DNA of 64,000 nucleotides from Aquila chrysaetos chrysaetos (lineage: Eukaryota > Chordata > Aves > Accipitriformes > Accipitridae). Numbering within the stretch: the stretch's first letter is position 1; every line of letters begins with the position of its first letter. The stretch lies in NCBI RefSeq assembly GCF_900496995.4, contig NC_044012.1, positions 4,092,001 through 4,156,000 of the forward strand, written 5' to 3'. Below, piece by piece: positions 27,001 to 64,000 of the stretch. The notes beneath the pieces were generated by a model that saw only the letters and a program-made list of their open reading frames with translations, did not search any database and was not told the DNA's origin. A program made the translations under genes and the position numbers.

Positions 27001-29884
27001 ATGCCTCTGACTCTGCCCTTGGTCACAGCCATATAATCACATTGATTTCTGTGACCCTGCACAGAGTTAACTGAGAATAAACAATAGGTCTAGATCTTGA
27101 TGAGAGATAGGTATTGGCTTTCTGAGATTGTAGCTGCTGTCTTTGATTTATTCAGCTGCACTTCTTCAATATTTTTTTCCTATCCTATTTGTAGGCAAGT
27201 TACTACTTGGCCAGTTGTCTGACCTCAGATGCTTTTCTGTTTACAGGTGACAACAGATGCTTTCTGTTTTCTGTTTTCCCCTCTCTTGCTGTATACACAT
27301 ACACAGGGTATAATGACCACTACATGTATTTGAACCATGGCCAACAAACAATGCCAAATGGACTTGTAAGTATTAAGAAATGACAATTTGGAAATTGGAT
27401 TCGTGGCTGGTGTTTAGAAGTGTTTTGTGTTTTTTGCTTCTGTTACTGTGAGCAGATGTATTTCACTTGTTATTCTCTGAGGAAGTTTTCATCCATTTTC
27501 TGTGCTATTTGTGCCATACTTTTAGTAGGAGGATTTTTTTTTCTTTTTTTGTGTTCAAGCATCAGTGTAAAGTGTGAACTATGGAGAACTGCATAGAGGC
27601 TATACTTTTCAGTTGATATGTACATTGAAATACTGAATCAACTAAGATGGAATTTATTTGCGTCTGACCCAAGTAGGTGGTCTTGATGCAGGCTAGATTT
27701 ATGGAGGTTCTGGGAAGAATTCTTTTTGCCAAGTTTGGTTACCACAGAAGTCCTTCTGGCAGTCCTCCCTGTTGTCTGGAAGAATTGACTGCATGTATCT
27801 GCATCACTGAAGCAGCACAAGCTAGCTGATCTGTGTAATTGAGGATCTTTCCACAGGCTGTTCTCACTGCCACACTAACTGCTTTTTAAATAATGGGAGG
27901 CTGAGAAAGCCCAACAGAATTAGAGTACAAGATTTGCAAGTAGGCTGCTGCTGTTGTGTAATTACAGTGGCAGAAGCTCCTTTTACTCAAGTCCACGAAT
28001 GAGCTCTTCAGATGCAGAAGAGTTTCTACAGAGCTACAAACATTGCCTATTTTGAAAAGCACTTCACAGTTTTGTGGCATTATGTGCCCATAACTTTGGG
28101 AATTGCAGCAGTCTGGAGTAAATTTGCTCTAAAGAAAGCAAACAACATCAAATTACATTATTTGTTTCTGTAGATACTTTTCTAAATGGAAAAGAGCAAA
28201 ACCAAGCACTTTCACTGTGTTTGAAATGGAACTGTTAGTCAATAAACAAAAGCCAATGAGCTAAATTTCTGGCACAAGATGTAGCTGACATGCTTGCAGA
28301 TACTGGTATTCTGTAAAGTGTAGAGGGAGGGCAGTATGACTCAGGTAAATTCTTGTTTGTCTTCAGGAAGACTGGATTTTGGTACAGAAGCCCAGGTTCA
28401 CTCGGAATACTCTTTTTCACCTATCCATAGAAGTGTGGCATAAATACTGAAAATTGCAATTTATACTTTAGGTTTCATAACTTGCCCAGTCTGTTTTACA
28501 TGTGTAGCAAGTGCTTAGTGTGCTGCTTTGGTTCACAGGGTATGGGTGGACAACATGGGTACTTTGGACTCTGGATAGACAGTGACTATGGGAAGGGACA
28601 CAGTAAAGCAAAACCTCGATGTACCACCTACAACAGTCCCCAGCTGTCAGCAAAAGAGGATTTTACACTGGATGCTGTGGAAGTCTGGGCAGTGGGAGAC
28701 CTCCCTGAAAGTGCAGGGGTAGGTGAACAAAATTGAAACCTGTGAAATTGTGTCCTGATTGGAACAGGAGATGCAAATGCAAAACTTGGCAGTTGCAGTT
28801 TTCTGATTAAACGCTGTCTCTCCATTGTAACGAATAATGTTTTCTTTAACTGGCCCTGTGATGCCATTTATTTTGTAGCACGTAAATGGCAAAACAGTAG
28901 TGGAATTATTGAAGGTGCCAACAAGAAATAACGTCAGGAGCCATGAAATGGTAGAGTCGGAAGAGCTGTACTTTATTCTGAATTTCAAAAGGCCTTTCTG
29001 ATACTGAGGAATGGTTTCCAGGAGGAACCTCCTTGGAGGGGTTCATTAAAACCCAGTGTTTGTAAACCAGAAAGTAAGCACTAGAAGCTCACAAGTAAAG
29101 CCTAATCTATAGTTCAGGAAGAGAACGCAAAAGATTTCTTTATCCATAACTTGTAAAACAATAGTAAATTTAAATAAATTTACGTGAATAGATTTATGCT
29201 AGTCTTTCTGCACCTGATTTATTTCTGGGAATGAGTAGGAGACCTCTTTCCAGTCTCCTCTGTCCCTGTAATTTAGTCTCTTATTAAACTGTCTGAACAA
29301 TTTGGTGGTGTTTTCCTTAAATTTAATTTCTTTCATTCTAAATTCATGTGCCCTGTCTGTTCACTGGACACATAAATAGAAACAGAACAAATTATTTACA
29401 AAAAATGTTGAATTGTACTTGAATCTCTTTAAAAAAAGAGTTCACATCTGCACTTCAGACTGAGGTCGGGTTAACCAGGATGTTCTGGCTGGCTTGTGAC
29501 CTGAACAAACTTGAAATAGCGTACTGTCATCTTAGGAAAAGTTTATGACTATTTTGTGTAACTGCAGCAATAAAAATAACTTGATGTATCCCAGTGAATC
29601 TTAAATGCCTCGCTTGGAAAATATGTATGCTTCATTGTGACAAGCTTGCAAACCAGATTACTTCTGGACTTTTGAGTATGTCTTTTTCTTGTAGCCTGAT
29701 AGTGATTCATTCATAACGACATTTTAAATTGATTATGTTTTATTGTGTTTTGAAGACAAAAGGTAAGAAGAGTATCCTGGATGTAGATCCTGAGGCTCAA
29801 GCCTTTTTGGAAATGGCTGGAAAAAGTCGTCAGAGCGAAGGTCTACGAGAACCCGTTGAAGAGGAGGAGGAGGATGATGATTAA
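20903..29884 (+). CDS. MEAK7: MEAK7 (TLDC1), mTOR-associated TLDc-domain protein, seven coding exons
   Basis: Coding exons are 20903-21070, 23763-23993, 24752-24896, 25521-25961, 27247-27365, 28539-28718 and 29756-29884. They sum to 1,413 nt and encode 470 residues (human protein about 456). All junctions are GT-AG and phases close. The start ATG has A at -3 and G at +4. Gly2 in MGNAES suits N-myristoylation, known for this family. Residues 1 to about 180 form the N-terminal lobe. The TLDc domain spans roughly 247-423 and includes LFSSRLHGESFSQLCGH, FGGFAS and YFGLWID. A C-terminal helix region and an acidic tail (E5D3) follow. The family acts at lysosomes, supports alternative mTOR signalling and binds the V-ATPase. 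A CpG-rich promoter suggests broad expression. The gene is convergent with ATP2C2. Identity is very secure; alternative splicing at exon 4 is possible. Confidence 0.97.
22655..22940 (+). repeat. Ancient amniote interspersed-repeat remnants in MEAK7 intron 2
   Basis: AAATCAATGGGAGTTTTACC (from about 22684) and GGAGCTCCATTGATTTCAGC (near 22883) resemble sequences found in many old repeats of birds, turtles and crocodilians. The segments are degenerate and the family (CR1/L3-like LINE or SINE) cannot be fixed by eye. Confidence 0.5.
23763..23993 (+). CDS. MEAK7: MEAK7 coding exon 2
   Basis: Residues 57-133, phase 0 at both ends. It encodes the N-lobe segment with RLYNGMKSIDLTGK and the conserved MISKTEGPVKGKQIQE end. 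The acceptor is GTTGTAG and the donor GAG|GTAAAC. Confidence 0.96.
24752..24896 (+). CDS. MEAK7: MEAK7 coding exon 3
   Basis: Residues 134-182 (shared codon). It begins FTEDLIMSVVHVLSYR after the acceptor TTTTAAG and ends QLLSELKLA in phase 1 at GCAG|GTAAGC. Confidence 0.94.
25521..25961 (+). CDS. MEAK7: MEAK7 coding exon 4, start of the TLDc domain
   Basis: Residues 182-329, the largest exon. It contains SVIEDWVYRVPQISIFLSVV and the first half of TLDc (WQLLFSSRLHGESFSQL, GPCVVILKD, FGGFAS). Start 25521 was chosen because it aligns with the family without a gap. An upstream acceptor at 25479 would keep frame and add 14 residues. Confidence 0.95.
27247..27365 (+). CDS. MEAK7: MEAK7 coding exon 5
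   Basis: Residues 329-368. Middle of TLDc: DNRCFLFSVFPSLAVY, then NDHYMYLNHGQQ. The acceptor is TTACAG and the donor CTT|GTAAGT; it ends in phase 0. Confidence 0.95.
28539..28718 (+). CDS. MEAK7: MEAK7 coding exon 6, end of the TLDc domain
   Basis: Residues 369-428. It encodes GMGGQHGYFGLWIDSDYGKG and the closing TLDc strand VEVWAVGDLPESAG. Phase 0 at both ends. The acceptor is TTCACAG and the donor GGG|GTAGGT. Confidence 0.96.
29756..29884 (+). CDS. MEAK7: MEAK7 coding exon 7, C-terminal helix and acidic tail
   Basis: Residues 429-470 and the TAA stop. It carries KSILDVDPEAQAFLEMAGKS, the C-terminal segment that contacts the V-ATPase in the mammalian protein, then SEGLREPV followed by five Glu and three Asp. 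The acceptor is TTTGAAG. Confidence 0.95.
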   Translation, partial: TKGKKSILDVDPEAQAFLEMAGKSRQSEGLREPVEEEEEDDD

Positions 29885-31605
29885 AACAACACAGTAACAT
29901 GAAAAACCTTTTTTGCTCCTGAATGTTAATGTTCCTTAGACAGGATATTTTTTCCTCATTTTTTTTTTTTTTTCCTTACATTTACCTAATTATCTGTGGT
30001 GAAGCTTAAGCCTCGTACTTATGCAATATTTAGATCCAATACAATATACTGCCTGAAGGGTTTTGTTTGGGAGAACAGAAAAATTAACTAGGTACTTAAT
30101 CATTAGACATCTCCAAGTTCTAGCTCAATATGAATTTGCTAGCATTGCTGATAGATCCTGTCTGCATACAGAATTAAAAACAAAAGAAGTAGTTTCTGAC
30201 AGTACTGCTTAGTGTCTTGGAGAGTTGATATGTATTTATATTAAGACTGTTCAAGACATTAAGGCTCTTATACCTCAACTGTACCTCTTTATTTGCATGC
30301 AATGAAATTAGTCAGCAAAGCTTGCAAATTGTAATGATGTCTTACATTGGTAAACATAGTCTACATGATTTCATATGAAGGATGCTATTAATTTGCATTG
30401 CTCCAGTTAAAGCATTAAATTCCATGTTTTGTAAGTCAGATTTCCAGCAAGTGACTCTATATGGGCTGTAAGATGTACAGAATGCAAAGTACACGGTATC
30501 CAGTTTTATAATACTGCACCTTAGTGCATTTCACTTAAGATCTTTCTGTGTTAATTTGCCTATTGCTTTTTAAACTTAGTAGAACAGTCATTGGGATTCA
30601 TTCAGCCATATTTATCCTGAGAACGGGCCCTACCTCCAGCAGAAATGCTCTAGGGAAAATACCTTCTTTAGTAGCCTCACTTGAGGCTGGAGTAAAAGAT
30701 CAGGCTGTAAAAAGGGTTAAGAAGCTCCCACAGTTAATTGGGAATAGTATCTGCAGATACATTGTAAAAAAAAAATAATATATAAAAAAAAAAATATATA
30801 TTAAAAAAATCAGGGTTATGTCTGTAACATGTTTAAAGATGACTGCTGTACACTTTATTTCCACATAATTAATCATTACTGTATTATGGAAAAAAATGCA
30901 ATGTGAAATGGAACAAGTGGGTTGGGGTTTTTGCTCTGTTTTGTTGGCTGTTCATCAGTCAATGCCAGTTTTGTCAGGTCTCTCACACTCAGGGCTTTTT
31001 CTACTTGAATCCATTCACATCCATCAGTAACTATTAGTTTGACCTTGCTAATTCTATGTGTAATTAACTTGTCAAAAATAACTCTAATTTCTACCAGGGA
31101 CTGTTATTTTTAACTCAGCAGATTACATTTAGTTATTATTTCCTAAGGCAAAGGACTGTATCAAATCCCCTAGCAGGAGTTCATCTTCTGTGCAACTTAG
31201 AGCAAAAGATGTGCTGTAAGAGTCTATAAAATTACTGCGATTCCTGATCATGTGACCTTCCCTCAAATTATTTCCCTTTGTATCTTCTTGTATGTGTTTG
31301 TTTTTTCACCTGTTGTTTTTCACAGGGAGCCAGATTTGAATATTCTGAATAATCTGTACTTGTGCCTTAATGTAGATCCCATTTTTAAAAATTTCATTAA
31401 ACAATATGAATTCAGCCTTGAAAGGAGAGCATGAAGAAATCGCTGCAGCCAGACATCCTAGAACTCAGCTGTGCATTTTGTATGCTACCTGAACTAATGA
31501 TTGGGCATATATGCTACCTGTTCCAGTACAAAGTATGCTGTGAAAGGCCTGAGTTAATGTCCTTTTATCTTGTATTTGCTTAAATAAACCAGACGATAGT
31601 CTCCC
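29885..31605 (+). other. MEAK7: MEAK7 3' UTR (predicted)
   Basis: AT-rich sequence follows the stop codon, with poly-T near 29960, an A/AT-rich patch at 30766-30810 and several ATTAAA motifs (for example near 30173 and 30413). The strongest AATAAA downstream is at 31583, giving a UTR of about 1.7 kb. Shorter forms through the ATTAAA sites are possible. Confidence 0.55.
31583..31588 (+). terminator. MEAK7: Polyadenylation signal AATAAA, candidate for MEAK7
   Basis: A canonical hexamer on the coding strand 1.7 kb after the stop, followed within about 25 bp by T- and GT-containing sequence. Chosen as the most canonical signal before the convergent ATP2C2 3' end. Confidence 0.5.
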
Positions 31606-32960
31606 AAGTTTGTAACACACAGAAAAAAAATGTAAGCATTAAAACAATTACACTGATAGTGTTGTATAAGTTTTCTTCTCTGTATATTTTAATGAGAATT
31701 TTAAATAGTACAAAGTAGGGAGCGCTGCATAGGTGGCAAGTAAGTACATGGTGCTTTCTGTAAGTGTGGTGATGCTGGCTTTTGTTTTAACATTCTCAAA
31801 CACCCACCATATGTCTCCAAGGTATTCTTCACTTAGTATGCTTAGGCACTAAATACTTGAAGTGGATGGCATACAGGAATGAGATAGTTGAATTTCTGCA
31901 GTTACACATAAAAGAAACAACTAGACTTACTTTTCCTTCTGTTACAACGCAGAGACTTTTCTTTGAGAACTGAAATGATTTGTGAGGCTTTAAAAAAAAA
32001 AAAAATAGTGAGCAGACACTATCTGGGGAGGGTGAATTGCACAAAGCTACTTTTCACCAAAAATATTTCAGTGGCCAGGTTTTCTGTGAGTTTAAGTATC
32101 AGTATAGCTGGTTCTTTCTAGGCTATGAATCCAAAATGTAATCCTGTTTAAACATCATCTTGTGAAGATCAGCATAGCATTTTGACCTCTGAAATTGTGA
32201 TTTTTGACAAGTTTGTATCTGAGACTCTTCATCTTCACTTTGAAGTGAAGGTGTTAACCTGGGGCAAGAAGAAAACTGACACTATGGTGCACTTCTAGCA
32301 AATGTATCAGTGAAGCGTTATTTACTTGGACACTGCTGATTCAACCAGCAGATGGGATTATTCAAAATTGTTCTTTAAATGTAAAAGATTGGCTTGGAAG
32401 AGACTCAAAAAATTTTTTTTCCTGAACCTAATGATTAAGCAATCTGTGCTTTGAGTTCATGCATCTAAAAATGTCCAGAAAGCATTTGTCAGCAGTGGGC
32501 TTAGCTATGATCTAAACATCTCTCAATCACTTTTATGCAGCTGTTGATCTAACTGCAAAGCTTAACACCCCTGCTATGTACGTGAGTCATCTTTATTCTC
32601 ATGTGCTTGTGAAAGTGAGTCCCTTCCCCATTAAATCCAACCACTACTGTGCATCAGATCAAATCAGCCTTCTGCTTTGTTCCTATTAGTCACATAGGTA
32701 CAAAAAAAAAAAAAAAATCATGGCAGTGTTCAGCAACAGCTGACAGCAGAGGGTTGGCACTTCAGCTTTCTACTCTTTGTTTGCCATCTCCCCACATTCC
32801 TTGAGAGTCTTGCTGAATCAAGGCTAGAAAGCTGGGAATCCAGAAACACTATAGATTGACTACAAGAAAAGAAGTGCTTCTGAAGGCAGGTCTTTTCCAT
32901 TCTTCTAATTTAATGTAAAAGGACAGGTCTAAATCAAGAGTCTCATTCAGATACTTGTCA
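31606..32960. other. Gap between the convergent 3' ends of MEAK7 and ATP2C2
   Basis: About 1.3 kb of AT-rich DNA with A-runs at 31990-32004 and 32702-32716. No open frame of note. If either gene uses a later polyadenylation site the transcripts could overlap here. Confidence 0.5.
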
Positions 32961-32964
32961 GTAA

Positions 32965-33349
32965 CATTTTAAAATGTAGATTTTATTATATAAAAATCAT
33001 TTTGATTTAAATAAATAAAATTTCAGTTTATGCACAATAGATTTTTCTGTACAGGTGTGAAACCCTGTTGTTTTGTCTGGGACTGTCACAGCATTCTTGA
33101 CATATAGATAAATGTTATAAAAATATACCTGATCTTGGTTTAAAACTGGAGCCGCTCCAGAGGTTTCTGTAGACAGTTCAAACAGCTTAGGTAGAGCGTG
33201 TAGAAGGAACAGACTCTGGCGTAAGAAGGACTGTCGGTACAGATTCACTTGAGTATCTTCAGAAAGGACGTGTGGCGTCAGAAAACGGTGCATTTGAATT
33301 ATCCAGCATCACAGCTCCATTCCAAGTATATCTTTAGAGGAAGTTTGCA
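32965..33349 (-). other. ATP2C2: ATP2C2 3' UTR (predicted)
   Basis: Sequence between the TGA stop at 33352-33350 and the first canonical polyadenylation signal. It shows no further splice structure and no coding continuity. Confidence 0.5.
32982..32987 (-). terminator. ATP2C2: Polyadenylation signal AATAAA on the - strand, candidate for ATP2C2
   Basis: TTTATT on the + strand, AATAAA on the ATP2C2 strand, about 360 bp after the stop codon. It is the first canonical hexamer downstream of the stop. A second lies near 32592. Confidence 0.55.
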
Positions 33350-60463
<27,114 letters not shown>

Positions 60464-60880
60464 CTTCGCTGCGCAGCGGTGGGGAGCTCCCCGGGGGCCA
60501 CCGGGACGGTGTCACCCGCTGCCGCCGGCACCGCCGGCTCCAATTCCCCTGCAAGCGCGGGGCTATGGTTACAAGCAGGGAGAGGCAACCTTTCCCTGCC
60601 GCCAAGTCACGCCTTCGGCCGCAGGTGCCGGAGGGAGGCTGCGCACCCTTCCAGCAGCCACGCAGGGTGTTTCACCCACAAAACCCTGCCAGGAGAAGCC
60701 TGTCTGTGTTTAGGACCGCGGCTGGTAGAGGACTGAGGTGGCCCTACGTGCGTGCGCGGCCGGCGCTCGAAGAGCAGGTTGAGGTCTTGCGGCTCGATGT
60801 TTTCCTCCGCCCTCTGAAAAATCGCTGCGGGAGGAGCGTCGGCGGGTGTCGCATCTCGGGCAGGCAGATAGGGAAGTTGT

Positions 60881-63800
60881 TTTGCTGAGGCCGCTGTGTG
60901 CGGAGGCAAGACAGGTTACACACACTGCCGAGCCTGTTTGTAAACTTCCAGGCTGGGGAAATCCTCCTTGAGAAACACTTCAGTCAGCATAATGCCGGTA
61001 TTTATAAGTATTTACATCAGGGAGAGGGCATAAATGCATGATGTGTGAATTTGTGATGCTCATTTATTAAAAAACCACAGCCTTTCATTTGCTAGAGGGG
61101 AGCGCTTTCCTGGTGGATCTCAACATGTGGCTAAAGTTAACCAGCTACATCCTTGCTGAAGATTTATAGCCGCCTGTCAGGGAGCATCGTGCTCTGGTTT
61201 GCACCAGGACACCTATATCCTCCCCCAGGCATCATGACCACAGGATTCACTTAGGCTTAAATTGTCTCTAAGGTGTAAACCATGAGATTAAGATCCTCCT
61301 TTGACAGTAAAAACTGCATTGAGGGAATAAAAGTCATTCCCTGTCAGAGAAAAACATATGTGCAATTTTCTGCAGGAGAATAGTTTTCTCCTAGGACATC
61401 CAGGTGCCAGCTTCACAGCGCTGGAGCAGTGGACGTGGTGACACTTGGACCACGATGGGGCCAGGACCCCAGACTCTCACCTGCGTGACAGCCCACGGTA
61501 CCCAAACCCTGGCCGACTTCCATCAAACCGGTGTTTTCCCATGGAGCGTTTCAGTGTTGCCTCTTTGCATCTCCCAGGTCCCACCAGCTCTAGCAAAAGC
61601 TGATGAGCCCCACGGGACACCCCACCAGCACGATGTAGCTAGCAGCTACAGAAAACACACCGTGTCCCACCGAAGCGGTGCGGAGGAAGGGCTTCTTTTC
61701 AGACCGAGGAGAAAACAAAGCCATTGGGAAACACCCTGCAAATAGCCGGGCTCTCATAAAACACGGCTGGGCCTTCCTAACTCCCTCGGCTCCCGATTGA
61801 GAAATGCTTTCTTAATGACCTGAACTGGATGCGTCAGGCAGATGAAGGAAGTTCCTGCGTTGCTGCAACAGTCCTCCTTCCCATGGGAAAGTATCCAGGG
61901 ATAATGCTGGGCACTGATTTTCAGGCAGCTCACATCCAGGCCCTGCCCAGGGTTTAGGTAAGGTGCTTAGCCAGGGCTCAAAGGCAGCCCAGGCTCCCAG
62001 AGGTATACAGAGATTTAGACCTTATCGAAATGTATGGGAATTAGGTGGCAGAACATCTCTGAGCTCACGTATGCTTTTGAACTGGTCCCCTCCTTCTGTA
62101 GCTTTTGTAAGGATCTGGAGCACAGCCAGCTGGCTCTGCCGTGGTCCTGATAAGGCAAAGCAGGCACTGCCTGGCAAGGAAATACATTCTTCTGTTCACC
62201 TGAGTGTGTTTGTAGTAGTCATAGCCTTGGGATCACACCGAATCGTTCCTCGTGTCTCTGGTAGAAAAGTAGCAAAAACCATCTTCCCCCTCTCTAGGCA
62301 GGTAGGAAAAAAATTTCCTTGGTTTTGTTCTTGCTTTTCTCATCCCCAAATCTCACCCATCATCCCCGAAGCCGGCATACGGCAAGGGGAGCTGCCGCCT
62401 GCGGGCAGCCCGGGCGTCCTTCGGGGCTCTGCGGTGTGGAATGTGCGGTCGCGAGCACGGCTCTCGTTAGCCAAGCGCGGCTTTCGTTAGCCAGGTGCGG
62501 CTCTCATTAGCCAAGCGCTGCTGACAATACGGCTAATTGAGCAACAGGCTCTCGCTGACGGTTTCCTTATTTAACTTCCTTCTCTTGGCAAAAAGCTGCT
62601 GCTTGTGGAAACACATGTAGCTCAGCGCTGTGTACACAATCCGGAGAAGAATAAAATCCAGAATCTATGCCATGTGGACACGGGCCAAGATGCCCCATCC
62701 CGGGCTGGCGTGGAGGGAGGGAGCCTCGGTGAGGGAGAGAAAAGGATCCACTGAGGGGTATGGCAAAAATACCGAGACAAACAGGACACAGAAAAGGAGA
62801 AATACGAGTTGATGAGCGTAATAATGCACCATAATAATTGGTGCGTTGTGGCTTGTTATCCAGCAGACCTGCAGCTCAGGAGAAACAGTATTGTCTGGGC
62901 TCAGGACCACGGCCCTGTCTGTCATTTTTAAGTTCATTCAGTCCTGTAACGTGAAATTACATTTTAGCACCAAGGAAATTGAATAAATGCAGAAAGAAAA
63001 CGCAGTTGTTGCTGACTATTTGCCATGCATCCTGCAAAATTGCTGAATGGACTGAAGTTTCATTTTCTTGCTGCTTTTGATTTCTGCCTGTTAGGAAATT
63101 TAATGGAAAACTCATGTATTTTGCTATTTCATGGCTTAGAAAATGCTGGGAATAAACTGAATCGAGACTATAAAGTAAAGAAAACAACACTAATACAAGT
63201 TGCGTTTCTTCATTCTTGTATAAGACATAATCTTCACACCATAAAAACAACACACAGCCCAATTACAGTACCTTTATAGTATTTCCTATTTAATTGGATA
63301 ATAAAGCTCAGGGTCAGACTCCAATTCTAAGCAGGTTATTTGGGAAACTGTTGTTGTTTTTTTTAAAAATAGAAAATATCTGTTACGGAGACAGATACAG
63401 CATACAGCAAAGCAGCTGTAAAGTGAGATTATGCAAACCCAAAAGGTTGCCGCTGTGAGGGCCGGGTGCTGCTTTCAGTTCAAAACTCACAGCTCCTTCA
63501 CCTGCTTCCCTCGCCATAACCAGGGCTTGTCACACTTTTGTTCCTCTTGTGCCACCTTGAGGGAAAAAGACTCTGGTGCATGGGTAGAATTTACTGAGTT
63601 TGCTGCTACCCAAAAATCCAAATACTCTGCTTTCAGGTCGGGTTTTTCCCAGGTCCCTGGGCAGAACATCTGCTGCTCCTGGTTATAAAAGCAAAGAACA
63701 AAGCTTTGGCCACGGTTCCTTTCCATCTTGTCAATGCTGCTGATAAAGGCTACGTAAAATCCTTAGGTCTGTCCCTAGGTGTGTCACCAGAAAGGAATGG

Positions 63801-64000
63801 GGAATTTAATTAAATCTCTTGGTTGGTTTGCACAACCTCCACTGCTTAAACTGGGAGATTCGTCTGGTGGGGCGGCTCAGGTGGGGTGGAATGAGCCCCA
63901 TCATCCACATCTCTGTCTTGGAAACTGTCAAAAGGTCTTTTTTGCTTTGCACGGCTTCTCCCGTGGTCTTTGCTGCTTTGTCTACATAGAGAGGTAACAA
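60881..64000. other. Non-coding DNA upstream of ATP2C2
   Basis: No exon of a known gene was recognised. By human synteny WFDC1 should lie further right. Open frames up to 175 codons (61963-62490) have no recognisable domain. A 20-bp tandem repeat lies at 62455-62520. Confidence 0.6.
62455..62520. repeat. 20-bp tandem repeat, about 3.3 copies
   Basis: The unit is close to GCGCGGCTCTCGTTAGCCAA. The CTNTCRTTAG core starts at 62461, 62481 and 62501, an exact 20-bp period, with a few substitutions between copies. It lies about 2 kb upstream of ATP2C2. Confidence 0.92.

Noticed and set aside
61963-62490. A 175-codon open frame on the + strand
   Set aside because: No recognisable domain. Its end runs into the 20-bp tandem repeat, and there is no splice or promoter support.

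Overview
This window is vertebrate nuclear DNA, most likely from a bird. The genes have many introns with GT-AG boundaries. Introns are compact and interspersed repeats are sparse. A short CR1-type retroposon end lies near 14.4 kb and MIR-like ancient SINE remnants are visible. I cannot name the species.

Two complete protein-coding genes were reconstructed exon by exon. MEAK7 (TLDC1), a TLDc-domain protein that works at the lysosome with mTOR and the V-ATPase, lies on the + strand. Its seven coding exons run from 20,903 to 29,884 and encode 470 residues. ATP2C2 (SPCA2), a secretory-pathway Ca2+/Mn2+ P-type ATPase, lies on the - strand. Its 27 coding exons run from 60,463 down to 33,350 and encode 943 residues. 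All reading phases close at every junction in both genes, so both are predicted to be intact. The pair is tail to tail, as in human 16q24.1. By that synteny, COTL1 would lie beyond the left edge and WFDC1 beyond the right edge, but I see no exon of either here.

Layout: 1-18.7 kb is AT-rich DNA with no recognisable gene and a CR1 fragment. 18.7-19.6 kb is a CpG-rich promoter with a 19-20 bp minisatellite, a candidate non-coding first exon and G-runs. 20.9-31.6 kb holds the MEAK7 coding exons and 3' UTR. 31.6-33.0 kb is the gap between the two 3' ends. 33.0-60.5 kb is ATP2C2, whose first coding exon is separated from the rest by a 6.75 kb intron. 60.4-60.9 kb is the CpG-rich ATP2C2 promoter. 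60.9-64 kb is non-coding DNA with a small 20-bp tandem repeat.

MEAK7 and ATP2C2 both act on endomembranes (lysosome and Golgi/secretory pathway), but nothing here shows that they work together. I found no new multi-gene system. The points most worth checking are an in-frame alternative acceptor in MEAK7, the promoter minisatellite, a polymorphism-prone tandem duplication in ATP2C2 intron 9 and several non-B-DNA candidates.
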